From Tolypeutes matacus (lineage: Eukaryota > Chordata > Mammalia > Cingulata > Chlamyphoridae), in the NCBI GenBank assembly GCA_026826555.1, contig JAKSZT010054335.1, positions 5,296,815 through 5,360,814 on the forward strand: 64,000 bases of DNA, in the 5' to 3' direction. The notes below the pieces were generated by a model. The model worked only from the letters and a program-made list of their open reading frames with translations. It made no database searches and was not told the DNA's origin. Both the position numbers and the translations under genes were made by a program. Below, one piece after another: positions 34,145-53,600 of this stretch (within the stretch, counting starts at the first letter, position 1; each line of letters starts with the position of its first letter).

Positions 34145-37100
34145 GTAAAGGAGGGCCCGGGGTGGGGCAGGGCCTCAGGCCAGGGGAAGGGGCTCCCGCC
34201 CAGCGCTCCAGCCCCGGGATGGGCCGGGCAAGGTGCAACCCCAGGGACATAGGCAGGGACGTGACCCGCGCCACCCAGAGCCAGCCAGCCAGGCTCTCAG
34301 GGCCACAGGTGGAGACCTGGACACAGACACGCAGCGGGAGCCAGAGGGAAGCAGAGGCAGAGGCAGCCTTGCCCCCTCCCTGCAGGGAGGGAGCAGCCGT
34401 GGGCTGGGCTGGAGGGGGCTTCTCCCTGAGGCCACACTCTGTTCCCAGATGGCGCCCACAGGAAGGCCTTCCGGGACTCCGTGCGACCGGGCTGGGGGTA
34501 CATTGGCCGGAAGATGGTAGGTGCCCCGGGTCCTGAGGCCTGCCAGGGGGTCCCTGACCCTGGCACATCTCTCCCATCCCTATTACAGACGCTCCCATCT
34601 AACAGAGGGTAAACTGAGGTTCTTAGTGGGGAGGATCCCTGGCTCGAGGTCAGCACCTTCCGTTTCTCCGCTGGCCCCTCCTGTACCCTCCTGGGGCACC
34701 CCCAAGCCGGAGCTCTTCATCCCCATCCCCATACGCCAGGCCCTGCTCATCCGGGAAAGGGGCCCCATAGGTCAGGCTGTGCTCCAGCTGAGCCCCCAGA
34801 ACCACCTGAGCAAAGCAGGATGGTGCAGGGCCAGGGAAGCGCTGAGTGGCGCGGAGGTACCCCCGTCCCTCTTACCTACCTGCCTGGCACGTCCGCAGAG
34901 GGGCTGGGAAGGTGCAGGGCCTGAGCGAGCCGGGTGCCAGCCCGCCCTAGCCCATCCCCACCCTCACCTGTCCCGCCAGGACGTGGCAGACTTCGAGTGG
35001 GTGATGTGGTTCACCTCCCTCCGCAACGTCATCGTCTTCGCCCTCTCTGGACACGTGCTGTTTGCTAAACTCTGCACGATGGCTGCCCCTCAGGTGAGCC
35101 ACGGGGCCGGGGCGCCCATCCTGGGGTCCTGACCCCGATCGGCAGCCTGACGCCTGGCCCCTCCCGCAGCTCCGCTCCTGGATGTACGCCGTGTACGGGG
35201 CCCTGGCCGTGGCGGGCACGATGGGCCCTGCCTACCTGCTGCTGCTGCTCGGCCACTGCGTGGTCCTCTACGTGGCCTCGCTCTGGGGCCAGCCCTGGCT
35301 CTGTCTCGGCCTGGGCCTGGCCAGCCTGGCCTCCTTCAAGTTCGACCCCCTCATCTCCTGGCAGGTGCGCACTGGGCGGGGCAAGGGTGGAGGGTGGGGA
35401 GAGGGCCCCAGACCTCTCACCCGATGCCAAGCCTCTGCTTCCCAAGTGTCTCCAAGCACCTCCTTCACTTCCCCGCAGGGCGGTCGCCTCCGCCCCAGAG
35501 GGAGGCGCCCGCCCTCTCCCTGCCGTCTCCCCACTTGAAATGAAGTAGGCCCTCAGGGGCCAGCACTGACCGGCCCCAGGAGAGAGGCAGGGACAGGAGC
35601 GGGCCGGCCCCCCGGGCGGGCTTCCAGAGGCGGGGGCCCCCTGGCGAGCTGGCGGCCTGTTCTCTCCCATGCAGAGCGGGCTTGTGACGGGCACTTTTGA
35701 TCTTCAAGAGGCGCTGTTTCACGGGGGCAGCGGGCTGACGGCACTGCGCTGTGCCAGCTTCGCCCTGGAGAGCTGTGCCCACCCTGCCCGCCGCTACTCC
35801 CTCGCCGACCTGCTCAAGTACAACTTCTACCTGCCCTTCTTCTTCTTCGGGCCCGTCATGACCTTCGACCGCTTCCACGCTCAGGTAGAGACGCGCCGGG
35901 GGCTCCCCCGCAGACGGGGGCTCCTGGGCGGTCCATGCCCCCTCGCACGGACACGGCTCCAGGGTGCAGCCTCCCCTCCCTCGGCAGACCCCAGGAGGGG
36001 CCGCGCCGCCCCTCTCAGACGGATGCCAGGGCGTGGCCGGGCCCGTCTCCAGCCCCCGGGCAGGGCTGGCCTCCTCCCTCAGACACCGCATCCCCCAGGT
36101 GAGCCAGGTGGAGCCCGAGAGGCCCGAGGGGGAGCTGCGGCGCATCCAGACCCAGGCGGGCCTCAGTGCGGTGGCCGTCGTGGCTGTGGACGTCTTCTTT
36201 CACTTCTTCTACATCCTCACCATCCCCAGCGACCTCAAGTTCGCCAGCCGCCTCCCCGACAGCGCCCTGGGTGGGTGCCGCGCCCCCAGATGGGCCCTCT
36301 GCACCCCCACTCATCACAGCTGGGGAGGCTGAGGCCGGGGGGGGGGCGGAGAGCCAATGCCCAGCGCCCGTGAGGCCAGGGCAGTGGCTGGCCTGGTTTC
36401 CTCTGGGTGGGGTGGGGGTCTCTTCTTGGTGGGAGGGCGAGGCCCACCGCCTCCGCCAGGAAATGGCCTCTGCCTGGACCAGGGGGCTCCCCCAGGTCAA
36501 GGGGAGAAGAGGTCTCCATGGGGAAGGGCCAGGCTCAGTGCCGCCCCGGGATTCGGGGTCCGGTGGTGACGGCGCCCTGCCCCCAGCCGGCCTCGCCTAC
36601 TCCAACCTGGTGTACGACTGGGTGAAGGCAGCTGTGCTCTTTGGCGTCGTCAGCACCGTGGCACGCCTGGACCACCTCGATCCGCCCCAGCCCCCCAAGT
36701 GCATCACAGCGCTCTATGTCTTTGCGGAAACGTGAGTGCCGGGCCCCGGGGGGTGCCCCGGGGGTCCCTTTCCCCTGGCCCCCTTCCCGTGCCTGGGAGC
36801 CGAGCGCCTGGCTGGCTGGGCCATCGTCTGCTCTCCCTCCACAGGCACTTCGATCGTGGCATCAACGACTGGCTTTGCAAGTGAGTTTGGGGACGGGGTG
36901 GGTCACGGCTGTCCTGCAGGGCACCCAGATTCTTAAAGATCACCTCTGGGCCAGAGGAGGCAAGGAAGGCAGTGGAGCCGTCAGTGCCGCAGGCAGGGCC
37001 TTGGGTGGGGGCCCCGAGGTGGAGAGAGGTGGTCAGAGTAGAGGCAGCAGGCAGCAGGGACAGAGCGTGGCCATGGATTGGAGGTGCTGGGGAGGAGAGG

Positions 37101-40100
37101 GGCAACGACTCCCAGAGTCCTAGCTGCCCACGGGGAGATACCGGTCCCCGGGACGGGCTCAGTTTTAGAAACGTCTCACTGGAGGTCTTGAGACGTCTAC
37201 GTGGAGGCTGAGGGAGGTGGCAGAGGCTCAGCTCCTGGGGCTAAGTCCAGGGGCCTTCTGGAGCTCCACGTCACGGTGTGTGTGGGCTCCAGCCACGTTG
37301 GTGGAGGAGTCCTAACAGGAGAGGAGAAGTAGAAAAGGCGAGAAGGGGAGGCTGGGATGGGCCGGGAAGAACTCTGGTTGGGGTGGGAAGAGGAGCCAGC
37401 AGAAGAGACCGAAAGGAGTGGTCAGAGAAGCAGGAGACTCAAGCGAAGACAGTCTCCCAGGAGGGGGAGGGACACCTGGGCCACACCTGTCGAGGGTCAA
37501 GGAAGCTGGAGACGAGCATCAGTGTAGGTGACACGGAGGCCTTCGGCCCTTCACTGCAGGGGTGGGCAGGTGAGGAGTGAAGGGAAATGGGACAACTGCA
37601 GGGAGAGTGTAGACAGCTCCTGGACGAAGCCTGGGGTTGAAGGCGAAAGAGACAGAGGACTGGCTGAAGGGAGAAGGGGAAGGATGGGGCATGCTGGGCG
37701 CTGAGAGGAAGCAGGTGTGATGAACAGAGTGTGGCCCCCGAGGTGGGGGGGGCGTGGCTTCAGGGAGGAGGGGGAGAGCTGTGTGGACATAGAAGGGCGG
37801 CTGTCGGCGTGGACGGGTGAGGGATTCCCCCTGAAGGCTTCTGCTTTCTCCAGAAGCAGGAGGCAGTCGTCAGCTGAGAAACGCGGGGCCGGGCATGGAG
37901 ATGCAGTGTGTGGGGGCCTTTCAGGCATGGAGACCTCACCACCCCCATTTGCAGGAGAGATGAGCGTGGAGAAACCAGGGTCCCTGAGCCCAGGGCCCTG
38001 GGCAGCCGGCACATGGGGGTGTGAGACGCTCCATGCCAGGGCCCAGCTGCCCGGGTGAGGAGGCAGTGGCGGGGGGGCTCCCAGGTGGCCGAGAAGGAAG
38101 AGGTGAGGGATGCGAGTTTTAGGCTATGATAACTCATGGGATATACACCTGCTAAGGAGGGGTCACCAGATAGGGGAGGGGGTCAAGAGGCTGAAGAGCT
38201 GGACCTGGGGCCAGGGCAGGAGGGGCTGGGTGGAGAACGGGGAGCAGGAAGGAGTGAAGTTTCAAGGGATGACAGTCGGGTGTGGCCATGGGAGCGGGTG
38301 GCTGGGGTGCAGCGGGGAAGAAACCATCGGCAATAAGGGGGCCATGGAATAGAGAAGCCAGTTACTCACTGGCTTTTCCGCTGAGTCCGTTTAACAAATA
38401 TTCATTGAGCACCTACTGTGTGCCGGGCACAGCGCTAGACAGCTGTGAACATGGCAGAGACCCTGAGCTCATGGAGCTCACAGCCCCTAAACAGGGAAAC
38501 ACACGCACCGATACGGTAATTTAGAGAGCGGTCAGCGCCGTGGAGAAGGCAAGGCGGCGCGGTGGGCTGGAAGGCGGCTGCTGAGACCCGACTGATGAGC
38601 TTTGTTCAAAGAAGAACAAGCTCCAAGGCCCCAAGCGGGAGCCGGCGTGTGTCCGAGGGAAGGACCAGTGAGGCCGGAGCACAGCGAACGAGGGGTCAGG
38701 AGGCAGGAGCTGGGCTGCACGGGGTCTTCTGGCCAGAGGAGGAGAGTGCGTTTCCCCTTTTACCCTGATCGCAGTGGGAAGCGACTGGGATTTAAGCAGG
38801 AAGGCACGGGATCTGAGTTCTCCTTAAAGATGCCTGGCTGGGGAACGGACTACGGAGAAGGGGGCAAGGCAGAAGCAAGGGGCTCACTCCGCCTGAGTGG
38901 TGATGGCCTCCTGCACTGGGCAGTGGATGCTGGGCAGTGGTCAGGACTGAGCGGAGCCAACAGGTCTGCTGGCATCGGATGTCGGTCCTGAGGGAACCAG
39001 AATCCAAGACGGCACGAAGGCCTCTGGCCCGAGCAGCTGGACGGGGGCTGGCGCCGCTGAGAGGATGGTGAAGCAGGCGTGAGCGGGGACGTCCAGCAGC
39101 AGTCAGATACACGAGCCAGGAGGGGCACTGGGCTCAGGACAGATTCGGGGTCTCAGTGTAGAGACAGTGTTTGAAAGCTGGGGTCTGGACGAGGTCACTG
39201 GGGAGTGGACAACGTAGCTGGGGACGACATGGTCGGCAGGCTGAGCCCTCCACGCTTGGCAGCTGGCGCAGGAGGGGCGGTCAGCGGAGGCCAGCACCGT
39301 GGACTGTGCCCAGGGCGGCGGCGCTGAGGGCTGCCCCACTGTGTCTCCTCTGCCCACCTCGTGCCCTCCCTTCCCACACGCCCACCGGCCCCTTTTCCGT
39401 CTCCCCTCAGGTACGTCTACAACCACGTTGGCGGAGAGCACACCGCAGTCGTCCCAGAGCTCATGGCCACAGTGGCCACATTTGCCATCACGACTCTCTG
39501 GCTGGGGCCTTGTGACATCGTCTACCTGTGGTCATTTCTTAACTGCTTTGGCCTCAACTTTGAGCTCTGGGTGCAAAAGATGGCAGAGTGGGGGCCCCTG
39601 GCACGCTTTGAGGTGAGCAGGGCCAGCGGCTGGGTCGGCTGAGCCCCTGGAGGGGGCAGCACTGCCGCTCTCTGCAGTCCATCGGCCACACCTGGCCCCC
39701 AGCCCAGAAATTTCTCACCAGCCCTTGCTGGTTGTCAGGGCGACGGCCCACCCTGTGGGTCCGTGGCCACCAACCCCCTGCCCCTGCTCTCCATCTCTGG
39801 GCCACTGTTTCCCCATCTTTCACAAAGAGAGAGAGCCAGCCTGGGCTCGCGCGTGGCCACGGGCAAGGCCGCTGACCACCCGCGTCCTCTTGCCTCGCTG
39901 CCCACGCTCCCGTGGACCGGGCAGGCCTCCCTGTCGGAGCAGACGTCCCGCCGGGCCCGGGCCCTCTTTGGGGCCGTGAACTTCTGGGCCATCATCATGT
40001 ACAACCTCGTGAACCTGAACAGCCTGGAGTTCACAGAGCTCGTGGCCCGGCGCCTGCTGCTCGCAGGTGAGGGGTGGGGTGGGGGGGCAGAGCCTGCGGC

Positions 40101-40309
40101 CCCAGGGGCTCGGCAGAGGGCTCGGTCAAGGGGGCCGAGGGCTGGCAAGAGCAAGGCCGCTGAGGGGGGTGCCGCCCTCCCCGACAGGGTTCCCCCAGAC
40201 CACGCTGGCCGTCCTATTTGTCACCTACTGCGGCGTCCAGCTGGTGAAGGAGCGTGAGCGAGCCCTGGCCCTGGAGCAGCAGGAGGAGGACAAGGAGAAG
40301 CCGGAGTAG
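34039..40309 (+). CDS. HHATL: HHATL, hedgehog acyltransferase-like (MBOAT family), complete
   Basis: The coding join is 34039-34144, 34449-34516, 34980-35093, 35170-35364, 35675-35884, 36099-36270, 36587-36731, 36845-36880, 39411-39612, 39925-40066 and 40188-40309. It gives 503 residues (human about 504) and all phases agree. The ATG lies 13 nt into an exon with acceptor CTCCCCAG, so a noncoding first exon upstream is likely. The protein is a polytopic membrane protein with hydrophobic segments near residues 12-30, 70-90, 99-155, 243-263, 298-315, 368-400, 430-445 and 468-485. Human HHATL is an ER protein abundant in heart and skeletal muscle. It is reported to oppose N-terminal palmitoylation of Sonic hedgehog. 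The position of the MBOAT catalytic histidine reads LWLGPCD, with Leu380 (codon 39502-39504) instead of His, so catalysis is not expected. The gene converges on KLHL40. Confidence 0.97.
34449..34516 (+). CDS. HHATL: HHATL coding exon 2
   Basis: 68 nt reading (D)[22 protein letters not shown] in part. The acceptor is TTCCCAG and the donor GTAGGT. Confidence 0.95.
34980..35093 (+). CDS. HHATL: HHATL coding exon 3
   Basis: 114 nt, phase 0, residues 59-96, starting [16 protein letters not shown] and containing a hydrophobic segment. The acceptor is CCCGCCAG and the donor GTGAGC. Confidence 0.96.
35170..35364 (+). CDS. HHATL: HHATL coding exon 4
   Basis: 195 nt, residues 97-161, starting [14 protein letters not shown]. 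It is nearly all membrane-spanning sequence with a run of Leu after GPAY. It ends LISWQ at donor GTGCGC. Confidence 0.96.
35675..35884 (+). CDS. HHATL: HHATL coding exon 5
   Basis: 210 nt, residues 162-231, starting [17 protein letters not shown] and including [20 protein letters not shown], a conserved MBOAT segment. The donor is GTAGAG. Confidence 0.97.
36099..36270 (+). CDS. HHATL: HHATL coding exon 6
   Basis: 172 nt, residues 232-288 plus 1 nt of Ala289, starting [17 protein letters not shown], then a hydrophobic stretch with [11 protein letters not shown]. The acceptor is TCCCCCAG and the donor GTGGGT. Confidence 0.96.
36587..36731 (+). CDS. HHATL: HHATL coding exon 7
   Basis: 145 nt reading [20 protein letters not shown] to TALYVFAE, with split codons at both ends. 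The acceptor is TGCCCCCAG and the donor GTGAGT. Confidence 0.96.
36845..36880 (+). CDS. HHATL: HHATL coding exon 8 (36 nt microexon)
   Basis: Only 36 nt: [11 protein letters not shown] with split Thr and Lys codons. The acceptor is CCTCCACAG and the donor GTGAGT. It encodes part of the conserved MBOAT motif before the active-site region. A 2.5 kb intron follows, large for this gene. Confidence 0.95.
38385..38560 (+). repeat. Old interspersed repeat, class not assigned
   Basis: AACAAATATTCATTGAGCACCTACTGTGTGCCGGGCACAG in outline, then CATGGAGCTCACAGCC. It is a widespread mammalian repeat pattern. A related sequence is at about 51380-51500. It lies in the 2.5 kb HHATL intron, most of which (36881-38384, 38561-39410) shows no gene. 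Confidence 0.5.
39411..39612 (+). CDS. HHATL: HHATL coding exon 9 (active-site region, His absent)
   Basis: 202 nt, residues 350-416, starting [17 protein letters not shown]. It contains [18 protein letters not shown], where enzymes such as HHAT carry WHG. The residue here is Leu380. The acceptor is CCCCTCAG and the donor GTGAGC. Confidence 0.97.
39925..40066 (+). CDS. HHATL: HHATL coding exon 10
   Basis: 142 nt, residues 417-463 plus 1 nt of Gly464, reading [20 protein letters not shown], then a membrane segment and [10 protein letters not shown]. The acceptor ACCGGGCAG is weak but conserved in phase. Confidence 0.95.
40188..40309 (+). CDS. HHATL: HHATL terminal coding exon
   Basis: 122 nt, residues 465-503 and TAG at 40307-40309. 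It has a last membrane segment ([14 protein letters not shown]), then a charged tail [20 protein letters not shown]. The acceptor is CCCCGACAG. Confidence 0.97.
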
Positions 40310-40356
40310 GTGGGAGGCGGCGGGAGGCGGCGGGGCCGGGCTGTGCCGCCCAGTGG

Positions 40357-40362
40357 AATAAA
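40357..40362 (+). terminator. HHATL: HHATL poly(A) signal AATAAA
   Basis: A canonical AATAAA sits 48 nt after the stop codon, giving a very short 3' UTR of roughly 70 nt. It is followed by GT-rich sequence around 40375-40385. Confidence 0.85.
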
Positions 40363-40578
40363 AGGCTCCCGCGCAGTCTGGCTGTCCCTGCCCTCCCCGC
40401 ACTCTCCCCACGTGCTGGCGAAGGAGCTGGAGGCTCCGGGCCTCCGGGAGGGGGCCCAGCCCTGGGAGCACACAGTGTGGAGGCAGAGACCACCGACCCT
40501 GGCAACCTGACCGCGAAGCCCCCGCTCACTGGCTGTCATACCTAATCTCAGACCCCGAGCCGCTTGCACAAAAGGCAC

Positions 40579-40584
40579 TTTATT
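40579..40584 (-). terminator. KLHL40: KLHL40 poly(A) signal (AATAAA on minus strand)
   Basis: TTTATT on the plus strand is AATAAA on the minus strand, 257 nt past the KLHL40 stop codon. It faces the HHATL signal 216 bp away. Confidence 0.85.
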
Positions 40585-40841
40585 CTTAAAGGGGACTTAG
40601 CCACGCCGCAAGGGGTGGCTGATGGGGACCCCCATGGACAGGGGAGACGGGCTGTGTGGGAATTCACCCAGCATGCACAGCCGGGGGGCAGGGCCAGGGC
40701 CCCCTGTGGCTCCTCCCTGGGGAGGCGGAGACACTGGCGAGGCCTGTCTCCCACCGTGTCCCTCCCCTGGGCCGGCGGCCTCCTCCCCGGGCCCCCGCGC
40801 AGCCACAGGCTGGGGGTGCTTCCTCAAGACCCCCTGGCCGC

Positions 40842-49687
<8,846 letters not shown>

Positions 49688-49737
49688 GGCCCCGCGCGGC
49701 GCTCGCCTGCCCTCCTGCCCGGGCGCGCTGGTCTGCG

Positions 49738-49743
49738 CAGCTG
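49738..49743. promoter_or_regulatory. KLHL40: E-box CAGCTG near KLHL40 start site
   Basis: A CAGCTG hexamer of the MyoD/myogenin type, between the TATA-like box and the inferred start site. Confidence 0.4.
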
Positions 49744-49754
49744 TCCTCGCGCGG

Positions 49755-49764
49755 CTATATATAG
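49755..49764 (-). promoter_or_regulatory. KLHL40: KLHL40 TATA/MEF2-like box CTATATATAG
   Basis: This palindrome satisfies both a TATA box and the MEF2 pattern YTAWWWWTAR. It lies 68 bp upstream of the ATG, implying transcription starting near 49725-49732 and a short 5' UTR. A muscle gene with a MEF2-compatible TATA is consistent with the known muscle expression of KLHL40. Binding is inferred, not shown. Confidence 0.7.
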
Positions 49765-49823
49765 AGGCGGCCCGAGCCCTGTAAAGCGAGTCGCCTGACC
49801 TCCTGCCGGTGACGCAGAGGAGA

Positions 49824-49829
49824 CAGCTG
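49824..49829. promoter_or_regulatory. KLHL40: E-box CAGCTG upstream of KLHL40 TATA
   Basis: A second CAGCTG about 60 bp upstream of the TATA-like box. Paired E-boxes near MEF2 sites are common in muscle promoters, but a hexamer alone is weak evidence. Confidence 0.4.
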
Positions 49830-50612
49830 GGCAGGGGCCCCCTCCCGGGACAGCCTTGACTCAACCCCGAGGACTCATGGGACGTGGGTGGGGTGTCTGC
49901 GCCCTCCCCGCAGAGATGAGGGCTTCGTGGCCTCATTTCTAAATGGGACAGAGCAAGGCCTGGACCCTGTGTTCCGTGGGGAGGCCGTGCTCTTGCGGGA
50001 GGGGGGCCCTGAGCTGTGCTCCTCAGCCCAGGGCGGGGGCGTAGGAGGCCCTCTTCCGGGGTCTCCCTTCCTTTACGCCCTGTGGGCCTCCCTGTCCCAG
50101 GGTGTCTGTTTTCCTCTCTCACGTGCACCCTTCCCCAGCCACCCCTGGATGCCAGGTGCTTCTTTTTCCTGCTGAGCGATCCTGGGCGGGGAGTCACCCT
50201 TTGGGGGCCCTGTGGCCTCCTCTTTAAAATGGGGAGACCTTCACCCTCTCTCTGCCCCAGCTTTGAGCCCCTCCTTGCCCTGTGCCAGAAAGCAAGAGGT
50301 AAGCGAGGTCACCACTTTTCTGTAGGGTCTGGGGGAGGGCAGTGCGTTCTGTTGAGCCTCAGTTTCCCCTTCTGCACAATGAGGAGGTGGAGAGGTTTGG
50401 CTCCAAGGGTCTCACTTTAGTTCTGCTGAGGTTCAGAAGCTCCAAGATTTTGTGTTCTTGGGGATATTGCTCTCCTAGGGTCTTAAAATTCCAAGGTGTT
50501 GGGCATGCCGGAAAGTGAATTTCCTGGAATTCGAATATTCTAGATTTTAAGTTTCTTGGGCTTTAACATTCTAGGAGACAGACATTCTGGGTTCTGTTGT
50601 TCAAAAAGTGAC

Positions 50613-50691
50613 TCTCGGGGAGCTCAGTGGTTTGAGTGCCTGCTTCCCTTGTACAAGGTCATGGGTGCAATTCCTGGTACCTCCTAAAAGG
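50613..50691 (+). mobile_element. DAS-type SINE, diverged, with target-site duplication
   Basis: GAGCTCAGTGGTTTGAGTGCC, CTTCCCTTGTACAAGGTC and TTCCTGGTACCTCCTAAAAGG. It is flanked by AAAAAGTGAC at 50603-50612 and 50692-50701. It is older than the copies at 53 kb judging by substitutions in the B-box. Confidence 0.8.
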
Positions 50692-51814
50692 AAAAAGTGA
50701 CGCTCTAAGGGCTTACCAGCCCTGGAATTAGCTGTCGTGCTCCTTGCCCTTGGCCAGGACCCAGACTGGCCTGCCATGCATCCCCTCTACAGTCTGAGGG
50801 GTCAGTGCAGAGGCCCAGAGCCGCTTGTCCCCATGCCCACCCTGCCCTGGACTCCTGACACCCCCCAGCCTCCCACACAGCAGCCTCAGCCACCAAGATG
50901 AACTTGCTCCCAAAGTGCTGTGGGCTGCAGCTGTGGGTTAAATTTAGCCCCCACACTCCCCATCGGTCCTCTGAGTCACTGTTTATAAGCCTGAGGGCAG
51001 TGGGTTGGGGGCGGGGCACCTAGGGTGGGTCAGGGCCGAGTCACCTCCCTTGTCACCGCCTGCCCCCCCCAGAGCAGCAGGTCCCAGAGGGGCACAGAGC
51101 CTGGGCAGGCCGAGGAGGTAGTCCCGTCCATCAGGTCACACGGCTGGCAAGTGGCTGAGCCAGGATCCAAACCAGGTCTGCCCACCCCCAAAGACTGGGA
51201 GACTCCCTACCTTGTTATGTCCCAAGAACTTACAAAAATGTCCATTCACCTATTCTCACTTCCAAAGGCTGGAACAGAAGGTACTTACTAAACAATTAAC
51301 TTATATTTATCAAATGACTCAGCAAGGTAAATTTAGATTATCATGAAACCCATGGGGTTCACGCCCTAGAATATTTATGTGTTGCTCACTCATTCATCAA
51401 GAACCTACTGTGTGCACTGTTCTGAATGCTGTGGACTCATCAGGGAACCAATCAGGCAGGAATTCCTGGCCTCGTGGAACTTACTTTCTTAGTTGTACAG
51501 GACGTTAGATGATTGCTATGGAGACAAATGAGGCAGGGAAGGGGCATGGGAAGTGACAGGCAGAGGTGATGACAGGTTTAAGTGGACCGAAAAGGTTACA
51601 TCTGATCAGGTTCAAACCATGGGGAGAAGGATTCCAGGCAGGGGGGAGAGGGGTGCCTGGACAGCTCCAGCAAAGGCCCTGGGGCAGAAGGGTGCCGGGC
51701 ATGTACCAGGAACTGCACTGAGGCCAGTGAGGGAGCAAGGAGGTGAGTAGGAGGAGATGAGGGCAGAGACGTGGGGGGATCATATGGGGCTGTGGCAAAA
51801 GGGAATGAAGTAGG

Positions 51815-52870
51815 AGGGACCACTGTATCCAATATTTTAAGGCTTACTACACAGCTACAGGAGTCAAGGCAGTGTTGTAGTGGCAGAGGGACAGACACAC
51901 AGATGAATGGAATGGAACAGTAGACCCAGAATTAGAGCCCCACAGATATGCCTGAATGATTTTAGACAAAGGTGCAAAGGCAGTTCAATGGAGGAAGGAA
52001 AGCTTTTTCAACATAAAGTGCTGGAACAACTGGGTATCCATAGGCAAAGAAGGAGACGAAGACAGAAAGAACCTCAACTTAAGCCTCACCCCTTATACAA
52101 AAATTAACTCAAAATGGATCGTGGATTTAAAATTTAAATGTAAAACTATGAAACTTTTTGGGAAAAAAAAGCAGAAAATCTTCAGCACCTAGGGCTAGGC
52201 AAAGAGTCTTTGGACTTGACGCCACTTAGAGAACATATTTGCAAATCCTATATCTGACAGACTATAGAACATACGGGGAACTCTCAAAACAAAAAATCTA
52301 ATTAGAAAATGGGCAAAAGGCAAGAACAGACATTTCACTGAAAAAGATATACAGACGACAAATAAGCACATGAAGTGAAGTTCAGCATCATCAGCCATCG
52401 GGGAAATGCAAATTAAACCACAATGCGATGTCATTGCACACCGATCAGAAAGGCCTAAGTGAAGAAGGTGGCAACGCTAAAAGCCTGCGAGGACGTGGAG
52501 AAGCTGGCGCTCTCGGCAGGGCTGAGGGGGCGTACCACGGTGCAGGCGCTGGGCAAGACACCGTGGCAGTTCCTTCCAAAACTGGGCCGGCCCTCGCCTC
52601 CTTGTGTATTCTCCCTAGACGCTGTGCATGAGCGCCCAGGGCAGCTTGACGGGTGACAGCCCCAGGCGGCCTCGAGCAGGTGAGCGTGCAGACTGGGGCG
52701 CGTGCCCGCCGTGAAGCCGAACCCGGCAATACAAAGGATCCAACTATCAACACACGTGACAACGCGGGCGAATCTCCAGGGCTTATGCTGAGTAGAAAAA
52801 GTCAACCCCAAGTTGTTATCACTGTGTCACTCCGTTTATATAACATTTTTGAAATTACAGCATTTTGAAG
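51815..52870 (+). mobile_element. L1 LINE ORF2 3' part, decayed
   Basis: Landmarks are ACACAGCTACAGGAGTCAAG, GAACAACTGGGTATCCATAG, TATACAAAAATTAACTCAAA, ATGGGCAAAAGGCAAGAACAG, AAACCACAATGCGATGTCAT and GGACGTGGAGAAGCTGGCGC. An internal deletion of ORF2 sequence is apparent near 52220. Stops break the frame, so it is nonfunctional. Confidence 0.75.
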
Positions 52871-53189
52871 TGGAGGCTCAGGGGCTAGGGCCAGGGGGCT
52901 GGGGTGGGGAGGGGGGCGCAGGTGGAAGGTGGGTGAGGGGAGGGAGCCGCGCTGTATCCTGACAGCGGTGGCGGCGACACGAGCCTCCGGGTGTGGTGAA
53001 GCTGTACCGGCCGCCGTGGCCTTTCCTAGAGGGCTGCCAGATGCCCCCACTGGGGAACAGCCGACGAGCACAGGCTCTGCTCATTCCTTACAAATGCAAT
53101 TAGCTCGACAAAAATTACAAAATGATTACAAAAATGATCGCCGTTCACCAAACATTTAAGGACAGTCTCTAATATCAAAGACAAACAGG

Positions 53190-53308
53190 AGGGGAAGCAG
53201 AGGTGCTCAAGCAGCTGGGTGTCCACCTACCATACGGGAGGTCCCGGGTGCGGTTCCTGGTGCCTCCTGGAAAAAAAAAAACAAAAACAAACAAACAAAC
53301 AAAAAAAC
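53190..53308 (+). mobile_element. DAS-type SINE (first of three)
   Basis: A diverged head AGGTGCTCAAGCAGCTGGGT, then GGTCCCGGGTGCGGTTCCTG and a tail that has become (AAAC)n. Confidence 0.75.
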
Positions 53309-53314
53309 CAATTC

Positions 53315-53430
53315 AGGGAAGCAGATGTGGCTCGGTGGTTGAGCGCCGGCTTCCCACGTATGAGGTCCCATGAGGTCCCGGGTTCAATCCCAGACCCTGC
53401 TACCTCAAAAAAAAAATAAATAAATAAAAA
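53315..53430 (+). mobile_element. DAS-type SINE (second of three)
   Basis: GGGAAGCAGATGTGGCTCGG, TTGAGCGCCGGCTTCCCACG, GGGTTCAATCCCAGACC and an A/AAAT tail. A short internal duplication of the TGAGGTCCC segment is visible at about 53361-53379. Confidence 0.85.
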
Positions 53431-53485
53431 GCAGGAAAAAAGTTTTCAAATACCGGTATTAATAATATCATCAGAAATATATTGC

Positions 53486-53600
53486 TGTGGAGCGGATGGG
53501 GCTCGGTGGTTGAGCGCCTGCTTCCATGTACGAGGTCCTGGGTTCAATCCCTGGTACCTCCTAAAAATATTTAAAAATATATATATATATATTTTTTTTC
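53486..53600 (+). mobile_element. DAS-type SINE (third of three) with (TA)n tail
   Basis: TGTGGAGCGGATGGGGCTCG, GGTTGAGCGCCTGCTTCC, GGTCCTGGGTTCAATCCCTG and TACCTCCTAAAAAT. The tail runs into a TA microsatellite and a T run. Confidence 0.85.
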
